Below are positions 47,166 through 60,976 of a stretch of 64,000 bases of DNA, in pieces (the stretch's first letter is position 1; each line of letters starts with the position of its first letter). Source of the stretch: Marsupella aquatica (lineage: Eukaryota; Marchantiophyta); contig OZ316893.1 in NCBI GenBank assembly GCA_973895155.1, positions 22,010,001-22,074,000 of the forward strand, given 5' to 3'. A program made the position numbers and the translations under genes. Under the pieces are notes generated by a model, which saw only the letters and a program-made list of their open reading frames with translations, was not told the origin of the DNA and did not search any database.

Positions 47166-50100
47166 TATTTCACTTTTCGCGCTACACGACGCATTTGGTT
47201 CTGAGGGACCGGTCCGTCGCAGATTGATGCCCATCGGTTCTTTACCATGCATGCATGAGAGCATCTTTTGAAAGAGCATGCATCTCTAGAGTTTTTTTTC
47301 ACCGCATGGGAAACGAAAAGGGGCCAGACGGGTCCACGGACGGTTGTCCTTGGCCCCAGGGCAGACGTGGAATTGTGCTGTGGACTAACAATGTTGCTTA
47401 GAGTCCAAATTTGGCCTAAAGTTCACACAAGTACACAAAGATGTCTTGCTGGTTATTAATTAACACTAGGGCAATAACCGACCTATGTCATTAAACTAGG
47501 CTCCACTAATATGTAGAGTTCACGCAGTTATAACAATGGGTTCCAGAAGCTATTGCTCAAATAGCCAAATAAAACACAGGAGTTCTCCGTGAATATTGCT
47601 CAATAAAGCACACGGTATTGACTAGTTTTGTTAGCTATATCTACAATCTACTGTTGGAACATCTAATCCCATAGGTTTTGTGTTCTTGTTTTGGTGCCCC
47701 GGACAGGGAGGTGGGTGCCCCTGATATGTTTTAGGCCATGTATCAGTATAATATTGGGAAATTTAGGCTGAGAAATCTTTTTGATGGGGAAATTATTGAC
47801 ATGGTTGCCTGCGTAACGTCCAGATACAAGTAAAAATAGCTCATGGCTGAGAATAGCTAACCAAATCACCACTGTTAGCTAGTCTGGAAACCAGTAAAAT
47901 AGCTCATGGCTGAGAATAGGTAACCAAATCACCAAACATTGTCCATTGGGTGGGCCAGCATTTGTTTCAGTGGGTAAAATTCCCTACATCCCGGCTCCTT
48001 CAAAAAGTAATGGTCACCTTGGGCACAAATTTGTTAGTGTTTTTCATCTTCAATTAGAGACTCTTGCATCTAGCCACAGACCCAATTGCCAGAATCTGAC
48101 GGTTATCCTTAATAGAGTGAGACACTTCAAACCTCACTTATCTGATGAAATGGCATCTTCCGTCACACAAGGCCACATTAGCGACCATGGCTAAAAAAGA
48201 AAACTAAATGGACCCGTAAATAAACGTTAAATATTACGTTGGTGGGCTCTCTTGGCCGGACATGAATATCTCCTCTCCCTAATCCAGGGAAAAGATGACA
48301 CTGGATACCGCACGGTGTGTAATTAACGAGCACCGATTTCGGGATTTTCAGGGACGCAGTGGATTCAGACGATCGAAATCTAACAATGAGCATATGTGTC
48401 ATGGCTCTATATGGCCACGCGAGCAAGGTACCGGAGCCCGAGACGAACTTCCCGAGAATACCGGTATGTCTCTCATTCACTTCCCGATCATTTTCTCTCA
48501 TTTTATTCTCATTTTCTGCATTTTCTTTGAGTCGTAGATGGGCTACAACAACGGACGACTCAGATAAGTCTGTCAGATTATTTTTACCTTTTTAGAGTTA
48601 AATTCGGATATGAATAATGGACAAAGGTCAACGAAAAAAACTTACCCGTATGTCACTCTGTCTGGTGTTGTCCGCTCGTTTGGCACTGTCGTGTCTGTCA
48701 CCGGGTATAACGAACCGAACTACACTAATGATCATTTAGTTCTCATGATAAGAATATGCTGGACGGAATGATTGGTGTAAGGAAAAAATATTACTCCCAG
48801 AAGGGTCATTTTGATTCTACGGATTTTTCGTTTTCGCCACTTGGCTAATGTCACCTTGCCCGAAGGACAACATGCTAAGAATATTCCTCACCTAATTTCT
48901 TAGATAGTTTTTGGCAGTTATATTTTCCTTAATTTGGAAAAATTTTCTGTGAGGTGGGATATGGCAAATTGTTGTCACTTACAATCCTGGCTGCCACTTT
49001 AAAAGGTGACCTGTCAGAAATTTTTCTTTGTTTTTCACATTTCACCAAGTGCCCTCCTCTCAAATGCTACAGTTTTCTTTAACAGAGCTTGGGTCTGGTA
49101 GGACCTTAAATACACCCACAACTGCCCCTTCAAGAGCTGTGGGTTTCCCATAGAATCCAAATTTCACTACTAATAGAATTTTTTTCTTACAAGCATGGAG
49201 CAAACTGGCACCTAGAGGAACGATGAGAGGGGAATCCAACAAAGGGAGACATCTTGGGCACTTCTCCCTTAGATATAGATAGTTGTGCTTTAAAAGTTCC
49301 AAAGGTTACAAGTTATTAACTCGTGAATTATGGGTTACAAACACAATCCTGGTGGACTTTGACATTAGTGTTCCCTTCTTTGAACAAAGCCTTGTTGGCT
49401 TGAGACATGGCCATAGGATACAGACGCTTCATAGACTGGGCACAAGAAAATAAAATTGATCAAATGGGCTTCATTGCTTGAGGATTGAGATGCCCTACTG
49501 ATAGAAAGTCCTAAAAAGCGGTCATGGCTGAGAAAGTATACTTCTGTTTGATCACTGCGCCCTCAAAACATTTGCTGCAGGTATTGTGAATGACTGGGTC
49601 CAAAATGTGTCAATCCAAAAACAAATGGCTCACTGGCATTGGCTTTTGGATTGGCAAACTGGAAGTTCTGGAAATCGAAAAGGAAACCATGACCAAAGAA
49701 TTTGTGCATGCCAGATTTTCAGTTGAAGATTTTCTGGAGTTCATTTGCAGCTGGATTGGTGAGATGGGACAATTGACACTTTCATACACCTAAAATAGGG
49801 GCTACCATTTTTCATACATGATTCCCCTATCCCCTCCTCTCATATGTTTGCTCTCCTGCCAAGAACCTCTCTTGTGAAGATTGTTATTGTGATCGAAAGG
49901 CAACCAACTCAAGGGAGTGTTGTTTATCAGTCAAAGAGAAACCACTGGGAAACAAAATTATATTTGGTTTCAGAAAATAAATGTATAAGTAGGTGTTCTG
50001 ACTTAGAATTACCCTCAGGCTGATGTTTTGAGTGATTGTAAGCCAGAACACCCTCTTGACTGGATGTTATTGTAATCCTAACTGATTATGACATTACCTA

Positions 50101-50700
50101 TTCTGGCATTTTTGGGACTGAAATCCCGATCTTCCCTTGTTCTTCCAGCTGGGATAATGCCCAGCCTTTTTTTGGCATACAACAGTTAAATTGTTCGTAA
50201 TTTCTGGTATCCTTCCACACACAATTCTAGTTACTAGCCCAAGTTCCATGTGTATGCACAGGAGGGGCTCTCCATCCCTGTCCTTCACAAACATGATCTA
50301 AAATATTAAAATTTTAAAGCCTAGGGTTTCATTCTATGAGTAGATCATGAAGGGTAGACTTCCGTTGCAAATAATACTATAATAGAATGCCAATGTCCAC
50401 ATGTTTTTGGCAGATCAATTATTTCAGTGAATGCTTAGGATATTTCCCACCCTGATAACATTTCATAAATGGACAATCCCCAGAATGGGCAATACTACAG
50501 TTGCTGATTTTGATTTTCCCAGAAGGAGCTACAGTAAGTCAGATTTCAGCTCTCCAAGGTGAGACGGTCTAGGACCTACGCCCAAAGCTCACTAAGCCCT
50601 CGGATCACTAGTCGTTTCCGATCTAAGGGTCTAAAGATAGTACACGCATCCCCAAAACTTCACATTATGGTTACTACTTTCATCTGTGCACACTCGATCG
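47166..50700. other. Gene-poor spacer
   Basis: 47,829-47,934 holds two direct units (agctcatggctgagaatag). 48,341-48,465 is an open stretch on the + strand bounded by ttttcag and gtatgt that could be an exon (MSICVMALYGHASKVPEPE) but matches nothing I know. No other feature seen. Confidence 0.4.
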
Positions 50701-50729
50701 TCATTCCGAATGTGCTCCTTTAACTGCAG

Positions 50730-50769
50730 TTAAGTTAAGTTAAGTTAAGTTAAGTTAAGTTAAGTTAAG
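50730..50769 (+). repeat. (TTAAG)8 microsatellite
   Basis: Eight perfect pentanucleotide units, about 1.04 kb before the start codon of the CPBP gene, hence in its likely promoter or distal 5' region. Confidence 0.95.
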
Positions 50770-51804
50770 AGGCGACAGGAGACCGGACCGCTCTATTATG
50801 ATTACCGAGCCCGAGGCCTAGCCCTAGGGCCACAGCTGGCCCCGCCTCCTCGTTCGCACCTCTGGCGCCTGCGCGGTAACTTCGGATTAACTTTGGGCAG
50901 GTAACAAGGCGCAGTTACATTTCCATTTACAGTACAGTGAAACACTCCCTTTATACGAAATACTGTATAATGTAACTTTGATTAGTTACCGTGCCCCTTG
51001 GTCCTATCTTCATCGCCTTTCTGAACAAGGGGTCCGTAGAAAAGGCGGAGACGGGAGACCATCTCCGAAAGCAATTTATTGCAGCTCTGCTCTGTTATGC
51101 TATGCTCTGCTCTACTACTGATGCAGTACGACTCCTATAGATCTCGATTCTCTGAAGATTTAATCATCAGTAGCACCAAATCTCGTGCAGCGCTGCAGCT
51201 GCAGAATGATGTGGAGGTTTGTGCAGCACGCAAATTGAGAATCTGTGAGTAGAGTTGAGCTCTAGGAAGTAGTGGAGAAGGACGGGATCGTGTTGGGCGT
51301 GATCGTATCCGTGCTAGGTCCTTTGCAGGCTGTTAAGGAGAGGCTGGATTGCGGGAAGTTCGGAGGAGCAGGAGCTCTCCCGATCCGTGTCGTAGTTCTC
51401 GTGAATTCGTCGACGTATCTGCTCTGTTGAATTGGGCCGAGGGTTCCTTCCTTCTCCTGTGACCTGTGGTGGTCTTGAAAGGAATTCCGTCTGCTGGTTG
51501 TGGAGAGGGACTGTAGGCCTCACCTCGCCTGTGTATCGGTGGGATACTTGCAAGGTTTTGAGTCCCAGTCGTCAGAGTCAGGAAATTGTTTGGAATTGTT
51601 GGAATTGTTGCTTGAAGTGATATTAAAGTTTGAGAATTGGCTGCGGTGGCAACGAGGGAGTTGTTGGAGTGAAGTAGTACCCTTTGTTTTGAGGAGAGCC
51701 TCGCCCAGGCTGGACTGAAAGGTTTGCTGGTTTACGAGGGGGTTTGTGGTTGAAGGATAGATCTGCAGATGAAGAATTGAGGATTTAGGTGAAGACATAG
51801 AAAA

Positions 51805-54612
51805 ATGGCCTCTGCTAGCTTGCTAGGAGGTCCCAGAGGGTCTTTAGGGGGTCGAGCCGGGGGCTATACTACAATCCAATCGATCTTTGGACAAAGTGGT
51901 TGCACTCTCATAGTTGATCGGGACCGGGAGAACGAGAGAACGTCGGCTCGGAGCCATGTCGGAGCTGTGGAGTCCTCTTCAGAAACGTTGTCTTGCAGCT
52001 TCTCTGGGTTTCAGAGTGCTCCTTCAAGGGGTGGATCTCGGTATGGTCTCCAAAATGATACCGCACCACCGGGGGGTGCATCTTCGAGACACGGAGGAGT
52101 TCCGAGCAACAGATTGTTCAGCAGCTCACCCGGTCTTTCGAGAGCAACGAGCGTTGGAATGTCAGCGGGTGAGAGCTGCTCTTCATCTGGAATACTCTAC
52201 CCAGCTCCCATCCTCTGCAGGGTTTTGGAAGGAACGACTGCTAGAGTGCTAGGTTTACCTAATATTACAGGAAGATTTGGCCCGTCACTGAAGCCGCACA
52301 GGAGGAGTTTAGGTTCAGTGCCAACTAAAGGGAGTAGGGTAAGTGAAAATTGTTCCGGCGAGCAACGGAGATCTGTCAGGGCTATGGCTGTGAGTCCTGA
52401 GGACGGAAAGAAGGTTCTGAGAAGTCCAGAGTTCAGAGAAGCAGCTGAAATGCAAATGATGAAGGAGTGGAGCTCTAAACAGTTTCTAGACAACACAGGA
52501 AGCGAATCTGATGCTTCGTGGGAGCAACTCAACATGATTATTAGAGTCGTGTACGCTATTGGTACGTCCGGTGTCCCCTCTGCAGATTTCTATTATGTTT
52601 GTAGCTGTGAGTTGGATGGAGCGAAGTTTCCCTGATAGAGTTCCTGGGACTCTGATGGAAATGAAAGTGCAGTAGTGGTATTGGAGGTCATCTTAGTTAT
52701 GATTGTACAGGTCCTGTGTCCGGATTTCTCGTCTGTGCCTACCTAAGAGGGTTTCACATGCAGACAATTGCGCTGTTCCAATGTCAGAGGAAGTGAAGTG
52801 TAACAAATTGTGTCTCTATTCGTCTGCAGCCATGTATGGAGGTTTAGTTGTAGCGGGAAATGCCCTCTGCACCTTCACTGGAGTGGACTGTTGGGGTGGA
52901 TTCAAACCATCCATTGAAACTTTTGTTCAAGCGCTGGGTTGGGCCATTCCCCCGATGATGGCCCTTCTTTTGATTCTCGAGGTATGTGAAATTGTTCACT
53001 TGTTCTCTTGCTTGTGGGTTGTTCATCATTTTAGTAGTTGTGCTTTTCCAAGGACGCCATTTTGCAACATCTTAACATCAAATTGAATTTGGCAGGATGA
53101 GGTGGTGAAGGTTTGCCCACCTGCGAGAGCCATTCGAGACGTAGAGGACGAAGAACTCATGGACTTCTTCGTCGGCATGAATCCGTGGCAGGTAAAGAGC
53201 ACTACCTTGTAGACCGCATTACTCGGCGGTCATGTCTGTCCGTTTGGCACACCCATTTTGGATGGATCTGGTCCTTCTGGGTTTCGCTCCAACGATAACG
53301 GAACTCAAATGTAATCCGAGATTTTAGCCGTGGATTGCTGTGACTTTACCGACCCAAATGTTCATTCATGGCTGGGTTCTGCCGTTTTTAAGTGTTTCCA
53401 TTGAGCTAGCAGCTTACTCGTTTGTTGCTAATATTTGATGGTCGGTGTTTATACAGTTTAGCTTCGTCGTGGCCGCGGGATCGCTGGCAGAGGAACTTTT
53501 CTTTAGGGTTGCTATCCAAGGAGGACTTGCACATGCTTTGCAATTTACAGCGAAAGGAGCAGATGAAACTGTTATTGGAGTCTCAGCCTTGGTAAGATGA
53601 CTTTCTCTTGTTTTGCTCCTTTTCCTTGCCTTAAGGACTGAGTGATACTTTCTTGAACGAATTTCACACACTTTGGGTTTAAATTCTCAGCACTGGCTTT
53701 CGAAACTAACTGATGGAGCGTCAGATCAGTGTAAAGTCTGTCGTTTTACCCGTCCGGGTTTGTGCTACATTTTTGAATTTCTGTGAAAAGCGAAGAAGAA
53801 CGTGGGTCATCTCCAACATCACCAGAGCGCTGGTCTTGATACTTCTGCAGAGTCACGAATTTCACACTACGATTTTTTGTTTTTGCAGACCACCATCATC
53901 CCTTTCTTCGCTCCATTTGCTCAAGCTTTTGCAGCTGTTTTAACTGCCTCGCTAACAGGATCTATGTACTATATCATCTCTTGCCCAAAAGGTGAGTGTC
54001 ACTATGAAGTTTCTTGTTCGAAATTGCTGTTTTTCTTTATTGTCGGTCCCCGAGAATGTCGATCATGGTTTCTCATTGGCGTGGACGTTTGGCAGATCCT
54101 ACCTATGTTATTGCCCCAGTCTCAGTCAACAAATATGGCTGGAACAATAGAAGAGACATAAAGAAGCGAATTGAAGGTATTGCAACACGTCTTGTTGGCT
54201 TGAGCTGTTATTGCTTTGGCGCTAGAAGGAAATGGCGGTGGAGTATTTTCCCGTATGTTTCTAGAGCTGAGAGAGAAGCATGGACGAAGATGAACAGCTT
54301 GCGTTGATACTTCGCAGCTCTCTGATTTGACATGTCATCTGTGCAGCCTGGTATGAACGACGGCAGCTGAAGAAAATTTATTCTCCTCTCATGGAAGCGT
54401 TACTCGCCCTCTACCTTGGTTTTGAGTGGGTGCAAACGGGTAACATATTTGGCCCCATGATTACGCATACACTCTACTCTTTGGTGGTGGCTGGAAATGG
54501 TCTGCGCCGAATTCACGACAACAGATTCAAACTTCGGCAAAGAGTGAGTGAGGTGACAAAACAGAAAAACGAAGTTACCTCAGAAGTTGGCTTCCTTGAC
54601 AAGCTTAATTGA
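51805..54612 (+). CDS. Plastid CPBP (CAAX-protease-like) membrane protein
   Basis: Seven exons: 51,805-52,561; 52,830-52,981; 53,096-53,191; 53,457-53,591; 53,889-53,991; 54,096-54,176; 54,347-54,612. Joined: 1,590 nt, 529 residues, all with GT...AG and matching phases. Residues 1 to about 190 are rich in S, R and G and poor in acidic residues, fitting a chloroplast transit peptide. Membrane segments follow, then PARAIRDVEDEELMDFF and NPWQFSFVVAAGSLAEELFF. The EExxxR motif (EELFFR, 347-352) and a later His in ITHTLYS (H482) match CPBP motifs 1 and 3. A clear FxxxH motif 2 is not evident. The layout recalls the plant thylakoid CPBP proteins called BCM, which act in chlorophyll metabolism; this assignment is tentative. 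Confidence 0.92.
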
Positions 54613-57600
54613 AGAAGCCCATATGATGACTTTATTGAGGGAAACAGGTGACTTAGTCGGACCTGTGAAGCAGTTTTGTTTACTTCATAACCTACTCTTG
54701 TATCTTTAGAGCCAAAGAATCTCAGTATGGTGTGCGTGACTGCGGCTTTCTTGTAATATGAACGGTTTACAGCATCGATCGCAGGAAAAATTAACCTACT
54801 GATGCTGTATGACACTAGACGCCTTCGAAATGGAGGTTGATTTTTCATTTCTTTTCCTCGCAGAGGAGATGGAAGTGTGCTTAGAGTGAGCCGTTGAATG
54901 AGAGTCTAAGGAATTCTTGTTTTAATACAGTACATAGTTCATCACTCCGTGGAAAGTGTAATTGTAAATTTTATAAATGTTCACCATTCCATTGGTCAGA
55001 AATCTTACTTTGACTATACTTTGTGCACTGCTCTTTGGATCTGACATTATCAGATGTCCTGCCTATCCTGTCGTAGGTTTACCTGCTCTTTTGGAAATGT
55101 CATGCGTGCAATCTATGGTCTTGTTATGCAAGCAAGAGCAACATAATTGTTTCATAACGTGGCTTGTGATACTGGCCTGAGCTTTTGGTGTACTTGCCTA
55201 GAAGAAGAACTCTTTCAGCTGCCTGCAAGTTTGGCAGAGCAGGGATGATGTCTTGACCTCTACGCTCTTCACCATTATTGGTAAGAGTTTAAAAAATGGA
55301 ACCGTAGAAGGTCACTCATACGTGAAGTGCACTTCCATCTGGATAAGTCATCACTTTACGAATCTGCCTTACAGCACAATGTTTGACCAAATAGTGGACA
55401 GATTTTCAAGTCATAGTCTATTTTGAAATGTAGCTTTTATATTGGAATAAATGTGGTATAAATGTCCAAACTTTTTGGTACCAAAAATGTGAGGTCCATT
55501 GGAATTTTTAGTTCTGTTTGAGCCTCTCCCCTGGCAGTCACTACCTAATAAATAACCTTAGACTAAGAATTTGTAAGGGTACCCATCACCCACTATAAAT
55601 CAGGTGTTTATAATACTGTACCAACCCTGGAGTGCCAGACCTCACTGTCGGACTCTCATCAGGGCAGGAACTAGTCATATATATACCTGCAAATCGCTCG
55701 CCCTTGCCCTTGTGCCCCTCATCTGCAAAGAACTCTTGTGCTTGCCCCAAATTAGGTGAAATTGGCCTAGCTGAGGTTTGACCCTGCAACCTCCTTCCCA
55801 TAAATGAAGGCCTTACCCGGTTTAGCTGAAAATTTAACCCAATTTCTGTCACAAAAATGGGACAGAAATGTGCGGTGCTGCCATTTGTTTCATTTGTCTT
55901 ACAAAGAAGGCCAGGACCTTTTGCTGCAGGTAGTGTCTACTATAAACAACCTTCTTGGTCAATCACAAGTTCCCATGCTCACATATGAAGTACTCCAGGT
56001 AACCAGTAGTACTCATTTCACACATAGACCGGTGTATATATGAACGAGCATATCATGTTGTCAAGAATGTTTTAGTATCAGTGTCATCATATTAGCTTAC
56101 CATACGGGGTTAAAAGTACTAGTAACTTGCCATCAAATTAGCTCACCATAGGGGGTTAAAAGTACTAGTAACTTGCCATCAACGCATTCTTTAGAGTAAA
56201 GTACAAGTTTGACATCATCAAAGCACCTTTTAGTGATGGTGGAACATTATTCTGACAAATATAGAAAATGTGGAGAATAGTGGATGACTTTGAATGTAAC
56301 AGAGGTAATGGTAGTTTTCAAAGTCTTGGGTGGATGGGAATTTCTTCCCAAGCACAAAAGCTTTGCTTTTTTTTGTGTGGAGAAAGGGATTTGGTCCAAA
56401 TAGGTTATCAGAGTAGAAAAACTCCACAGAATACAAAGGACCAAAGACTAATTGGTAGGGAAAAAGAATTTAAAGGATACAAGCAATGAATTTTATATGA
56501 ATTGGACAACACCCTGTCAAGGGGGGTGTTCTAGCTTATAATTACCCGATGTGACTGGGTATTGACAAACTTAAATCACTCAGGGTAGTTTCAAAAAGTT
56601 ATTTCATGATAGAAATAGTCTTACCTTTCTGCCTTACCAGGAATCCTCATAACACATCCGCCAGCCTGGCCTATGTGTTATCAATTGTTCATGATACATA
56701 CCTCCATCATTCTGTCATAGGCATTCAGCAAATACAAAGTGAAAATATCCAAAGTGCTTTAAGATATATTAAGGACATGCTTGTGCACAACGTGCCTTAG
56801 ATTTTTGTCAGTCTCCTTACTTAGTTTACCAATTTTTGTGCCTTACTCTACGCCTTTGGAAGAAAATACCTTGGATCTTTAATAAAACAAATTAAATCCA
56901 AAACAGACTTTGTTGCAAGACAAATAAAGCACCCTAAATCTTTTTAAAATTTTAAAAAGTGGATAGTTCTTTATTGCAAGTACCCTGATCTTTTCTCAGT
57001 CTCCTTAGTTGTGTGCTCAAGTGGTTTGTTGTGGCCCTTACGTGCATATATCTCCAACTTGAAGAGGATCCGTAAATAATTGCAGGGAGTGGAAGAGTCA
57101 TAAGCTTGGATGGGATCCCAAAATGTTCTTTGTGTGAACGTTGTTTTTTTCCCTTCCAATTCCATGTCTTCCGGATTAAAATATTTGTTTCTGTACATCC
57201 CATGCAAGCTGAGAAATCCTATCCAAGAAAAAAGGTCTGGGCTTATTATAGCTCTAACTTCAGTACTTACAGGATGATACATAGCAAATCAGGAAGGAAC
57301 ATTTTGAAAGCAGAAAAAGTACAAGGAGTGGAATGATTTGGAAGTAGAAACAGTAGTAACAAACAGAACCTGAAAACCCCTTCGAAGACCAAAACCTGAG
57401 TGTCCACGACAAGGGGGCAAAAGAACTAAGGGCCGTCTTGCATGTGCAAGACTCCTGAAAAAAATGACCCTTAGCAACGCACAAATGATGGGAGAAAGTG
57501 CATGACAGATTCCTAACACAATCAAGAACGGGTTGTGACTTGCCCACTCAGTCGCGAAGTCAGTATCCAATATGTGTTACATCTACGGTTTTGTTTTATT

Positions 57601-58390
57601 AAGATTTCAAGGTTCAGGACCTCAAGGGCCGGAAAATTTTCTGGCCCTTGCCCTTGCATCTCAACAAAAGACGCTGTCAGGACTGCCGCACTCTCGCTTC
57701 TTGAACTCATGCCACGGGTTCATTTCAGGGCCGATGTGCAAAGGACCTTGCACATGCAAGACGGCCTTAAAGCCTCACTCAAAGGAGAAAACAAGAGAAA
57801 AACCCTGGAAGACCATAGAGCCAAAACCAGTGGGTGGCACACAAGGGCAAAAGAACTAAAGCCTTAGTATAAACTAAAAAGCCAGGAAGACTCTAGAGCC
57901 AAAACCAAAGAATCCCTCATAATCCCAAAATTGACTCAGCTGAAAAGCCTGTTAGACTTCTTGCAGCATTTTTCCCTTCCCTTGGGTTGTTTTGCCTTTG
58001 GGACTATGTCTCCCTGTTTGGGTTTCTGTTTTCTGGCATTTTGATATATATAGGAAGACTAGAGAACCAAAATCTGAGAGTACCCCACAACTGCAAAAAA
58101 ACTACAGCCTTACACTAAACTGAAAAGCCAAGCCAGGGAAAGCTCAGGATTAAATAGCAAAGGAGGAGGAAACCAGGAAACACAAACCATTTCCTTACGT
58201 CGCTAGTTCAAGGGTGGTTTAGGAGGTGCAAATGCTCAAAGGAAAGCCTTCCAGCACAAGGATTTAACACTGTAGCTTTCGTGTGCCGTAATCCTCTCCC
58301 AGTATGAAGTTGGCTTGCACCTCTTCCGTGAAGAATGACGGAAGCCTTCCAATGCAAGAGAAGAATCCGCTGCAGCAGCAACAGCAGGAG
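54613..58390. other. Spacer between CPBP gene and next gene
   Basis: 54,613 to about 55,000 is probably the CPBP 3' UTR. 56,086-56,180 is a 46-bp tandem duplication (ggttaaaagtactagtaact). 57,415-57,480, 57,618-57,660 and 57,732-57,780 are dispersed-repeat pieces. No gene recognised. Confidence 0.5.
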
Positions 58391-58727
58391 TGGAAAGGCA
58401 CATCCAGAAAGTATTTGGGTTTGGGGAATTCCCATCTAGAAGGGAGAAAAAATTGGATAGAAAGGTGATCGTTGGATTGGTGATGGTTGTATTGGAGACA
58501 TATGATGTGCGAGAATTCGTGATGGAAATGTATGAGAGGCGATGTCGAAAAGTTCGAAGTCAGGATGAGTAAGATCCCGTGCCAATTTTGATTTGCTCAG
58601 GGCAAGTGAATCGCAGAAGTTGATGGTCGAGGAGAGGAAGGCCACTGGTTTAGGGTAATTAGTCTAGAGGAAAACTGGTTTGGCAGCGAAGGAGATAATT
58701 GCCTTAGCCGAAAGAAATTGTAGCAAT

Positions 58728-60976
58728 ATGAGTTTCCTGCCCGGAAGGATGGCTGCCACCGAGGGGGCGTTCTTCAGAGAGCAATCCAAGGCTGCGGCCA
58801 AGCTTTTGAAGGAGAAAATGGATCCCCAAAAATTGGCTGAAAAGACCCCATCTCCCAACGCCAATGCCAACGCCGATGCGCTCCCCGAGATTCTTATGCA
58901 CACTCCTCCGACTCCGCCTCCTGGGTTCTCTCCACCTCCAGTGGCTGCGAAACGGCCTCCCTCACCTGTGCTCGAGGGATCCACCTTGGCCGGGGTTTCT
59001 CAGTCTATTATGAAGCAAGTGACCAAGGCAGACGGCCCACCAAAACTTGGGCTTTCTAAGCTCATTGGGAATGATCCAGTAGAGCTGTTTTCGACGAGCG
59101 TTCCTCGTGAAACAACGTTTGGACCGAGCCGGTGAGTTGGGTTGTCGAATGTCGATTTTGTGGAAGGCCAGGGAATGGCAAATTTGATGTGATTGAATTC
59201 TAGGGGTGATTTTCCCTTCACCAAGAGATTGCCAGTTTTTGAACCCTTTGGAAGGGACTGACCTAATTGGAAAGTGATAGTAGAATATTATGTGGTAGAA
59301 TCTGTTCCTAGCTCGTAAAGCCCGGTTCTTCGCCTTCGTTGCCTACAAATTAAACTCTTACTTCTTACGCTTCGTACCCTGCTCGTGGTGAGGCCATTAT
59401 CAAATTCATTGTTGTTTATTCATGGTCCTAGTTGAATTTTGCTGTACCGCAGATTTCTAAGTGACTTGGTGTACTTATCCATTACTTATCCATTCAAGTA
59501 CATTGAAGAATGAACTATGACGTTGCTTTCGTCAATCAGGTGGAATGTGGAGCATACACCAGGGTCTCAACCAGTACCGTCCACAGCCAACGCTGCCAGG
59601 TTGGAAGCCGAGGCAATAGTTGATCCTCCGACTCAGGAAGAGGTCAGGGAGGGCATTCTTGCAGGTAAGTTCATTCCAGCTGCATCGGGAAAGGAGAGCT
59701 CCCTGTAATACCCCAAAATAGACAAAACTACCTCGATGATGAAGTGACGGTGACGAATCTCAGCTTCTTTATATGCTGCATTCAGTAGCTCAAGATGTGA
59801 CCTTGATATGAGATGCAATTGAGGTGGATTGTCCACTTACTTGATAAACCTGGATGTGTTTATGTCCGTCCGCAGCCTTACACTTTCCATTCATATTTTT
59901 GGTTGGTTTTACAGTTGCTAAGGCTTTTGGGGTCGCAACGACACTGGTCTTTGGAGGTGCAGCACTTGGTATTGGCTATTTGGGGTATCGCCTGGAGTGG
60001 CACTCGGTAAGATGGCGTTCAGCCGTACTCATGTAATATGCACCTGGCAATTTTGTCCATAAATTTTAACAGCGATCAAAGTCTACCTTGAATAACCTCT
60101 AGAAGGAGAAATATTATTTCCTCTTGAGGTCTGTGAAAACTTGGTATCATCCTGAAAGGGACTAACAAGGTTATCATGGAACTTGATTGACAGCTTGAAG
60201 ATATTAAAACTAAGAGCCGTGCGGTGATGGTTCCACGCGTGGAGTCCATACGAGAATGGTTTAAACCTTCACAGGAGTGGGTATGTGTCCACGTATGGTT
60301 GTGCAAGTTCTTCAGTCGTAAAGCTTTTATGAAATTGGTGGAAAATGTAAAGCATTAGCCACTGTAGCTAGCAAGTACGAAAAGTTAAATTATTGATCTC
60401 TCCTTGTGCCCTGTGCCCATTTTGGTTACAAAATCTAACTAAGAGTCTATTTACGACACTCGCACATTACCTTCTGTAGGATCTGATCTAATATCAATGA
60501 TCAAGTCCATTGAGTGTAACGGTCAGTGATGTATATAGGCTGGAGTCATGATAGAGGCGGTATGAGAGGCTGGAGTCATGGACTTCTTATTCGTTTGTTA
60601 AGACATTTGTAAACCTGCCCTGAAATATCTGCCTTTCTTTCCTAGTAGTCTCAGCTTTTGCGCAGAGTGATGCATTTACCTCCAGGAACCTGACTATGCA
60701 AGATAAGATTTCAAACATTTTGGTAGTGGATGGATTTCCCGGAAAGCCCTCCAGGGTGGAATGTTGAAAATTGCACCTTATAGATCATGTTTCATCTTAC
60801 TTACGAGCCTGCTTGTCTGTGGGTGACAGGCTTATCAGAAAACAGAGAAATGGAAGATCCAGGAAGCAGAACGGCAAGCTCTAGGGGTTGAATTTGCAAA
60901 TTCTTTGGGAGTGCAGCCCGCAGATCAGCTAAAGGCGAGAAACAATGTAGATCAGTCCAACAGACAACGGGCTTGA
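58728..60976 (+). CDS. Uncharacterised single-pass membrane protein, 284 residues
   Basis: Five exons: 58,728-59,131; 59,540-59,664; 59,915-60,006; 60,194-60,280; 60,830-60,976. Together 855 nt; all junctions are GT...AG and in phase, with stop TGA at 60,974. ATG 58,728 is the first in frame after a stop-free lead. Residues 1-40 are rich in A and K and could form a helix. About 40-100 is Pro-rich (HTPPTPPPGFSPPPVAAKRP). One membrane segment lies at about 180-203 (FGVATTLVFGGAALGIGYLG). A charged C-terminal region ends QSNRQRA. I do not recognise the family. Intact splicing and lack of lesions argue for a real gene. Cell location is uncertain. Confidence 0.85.

Noticed and set aside
48295-48595. 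Candidate exon with AG and GT borders
   Set aside because: No recognisable family and no partner exon; mentioned only within the spacer entry.
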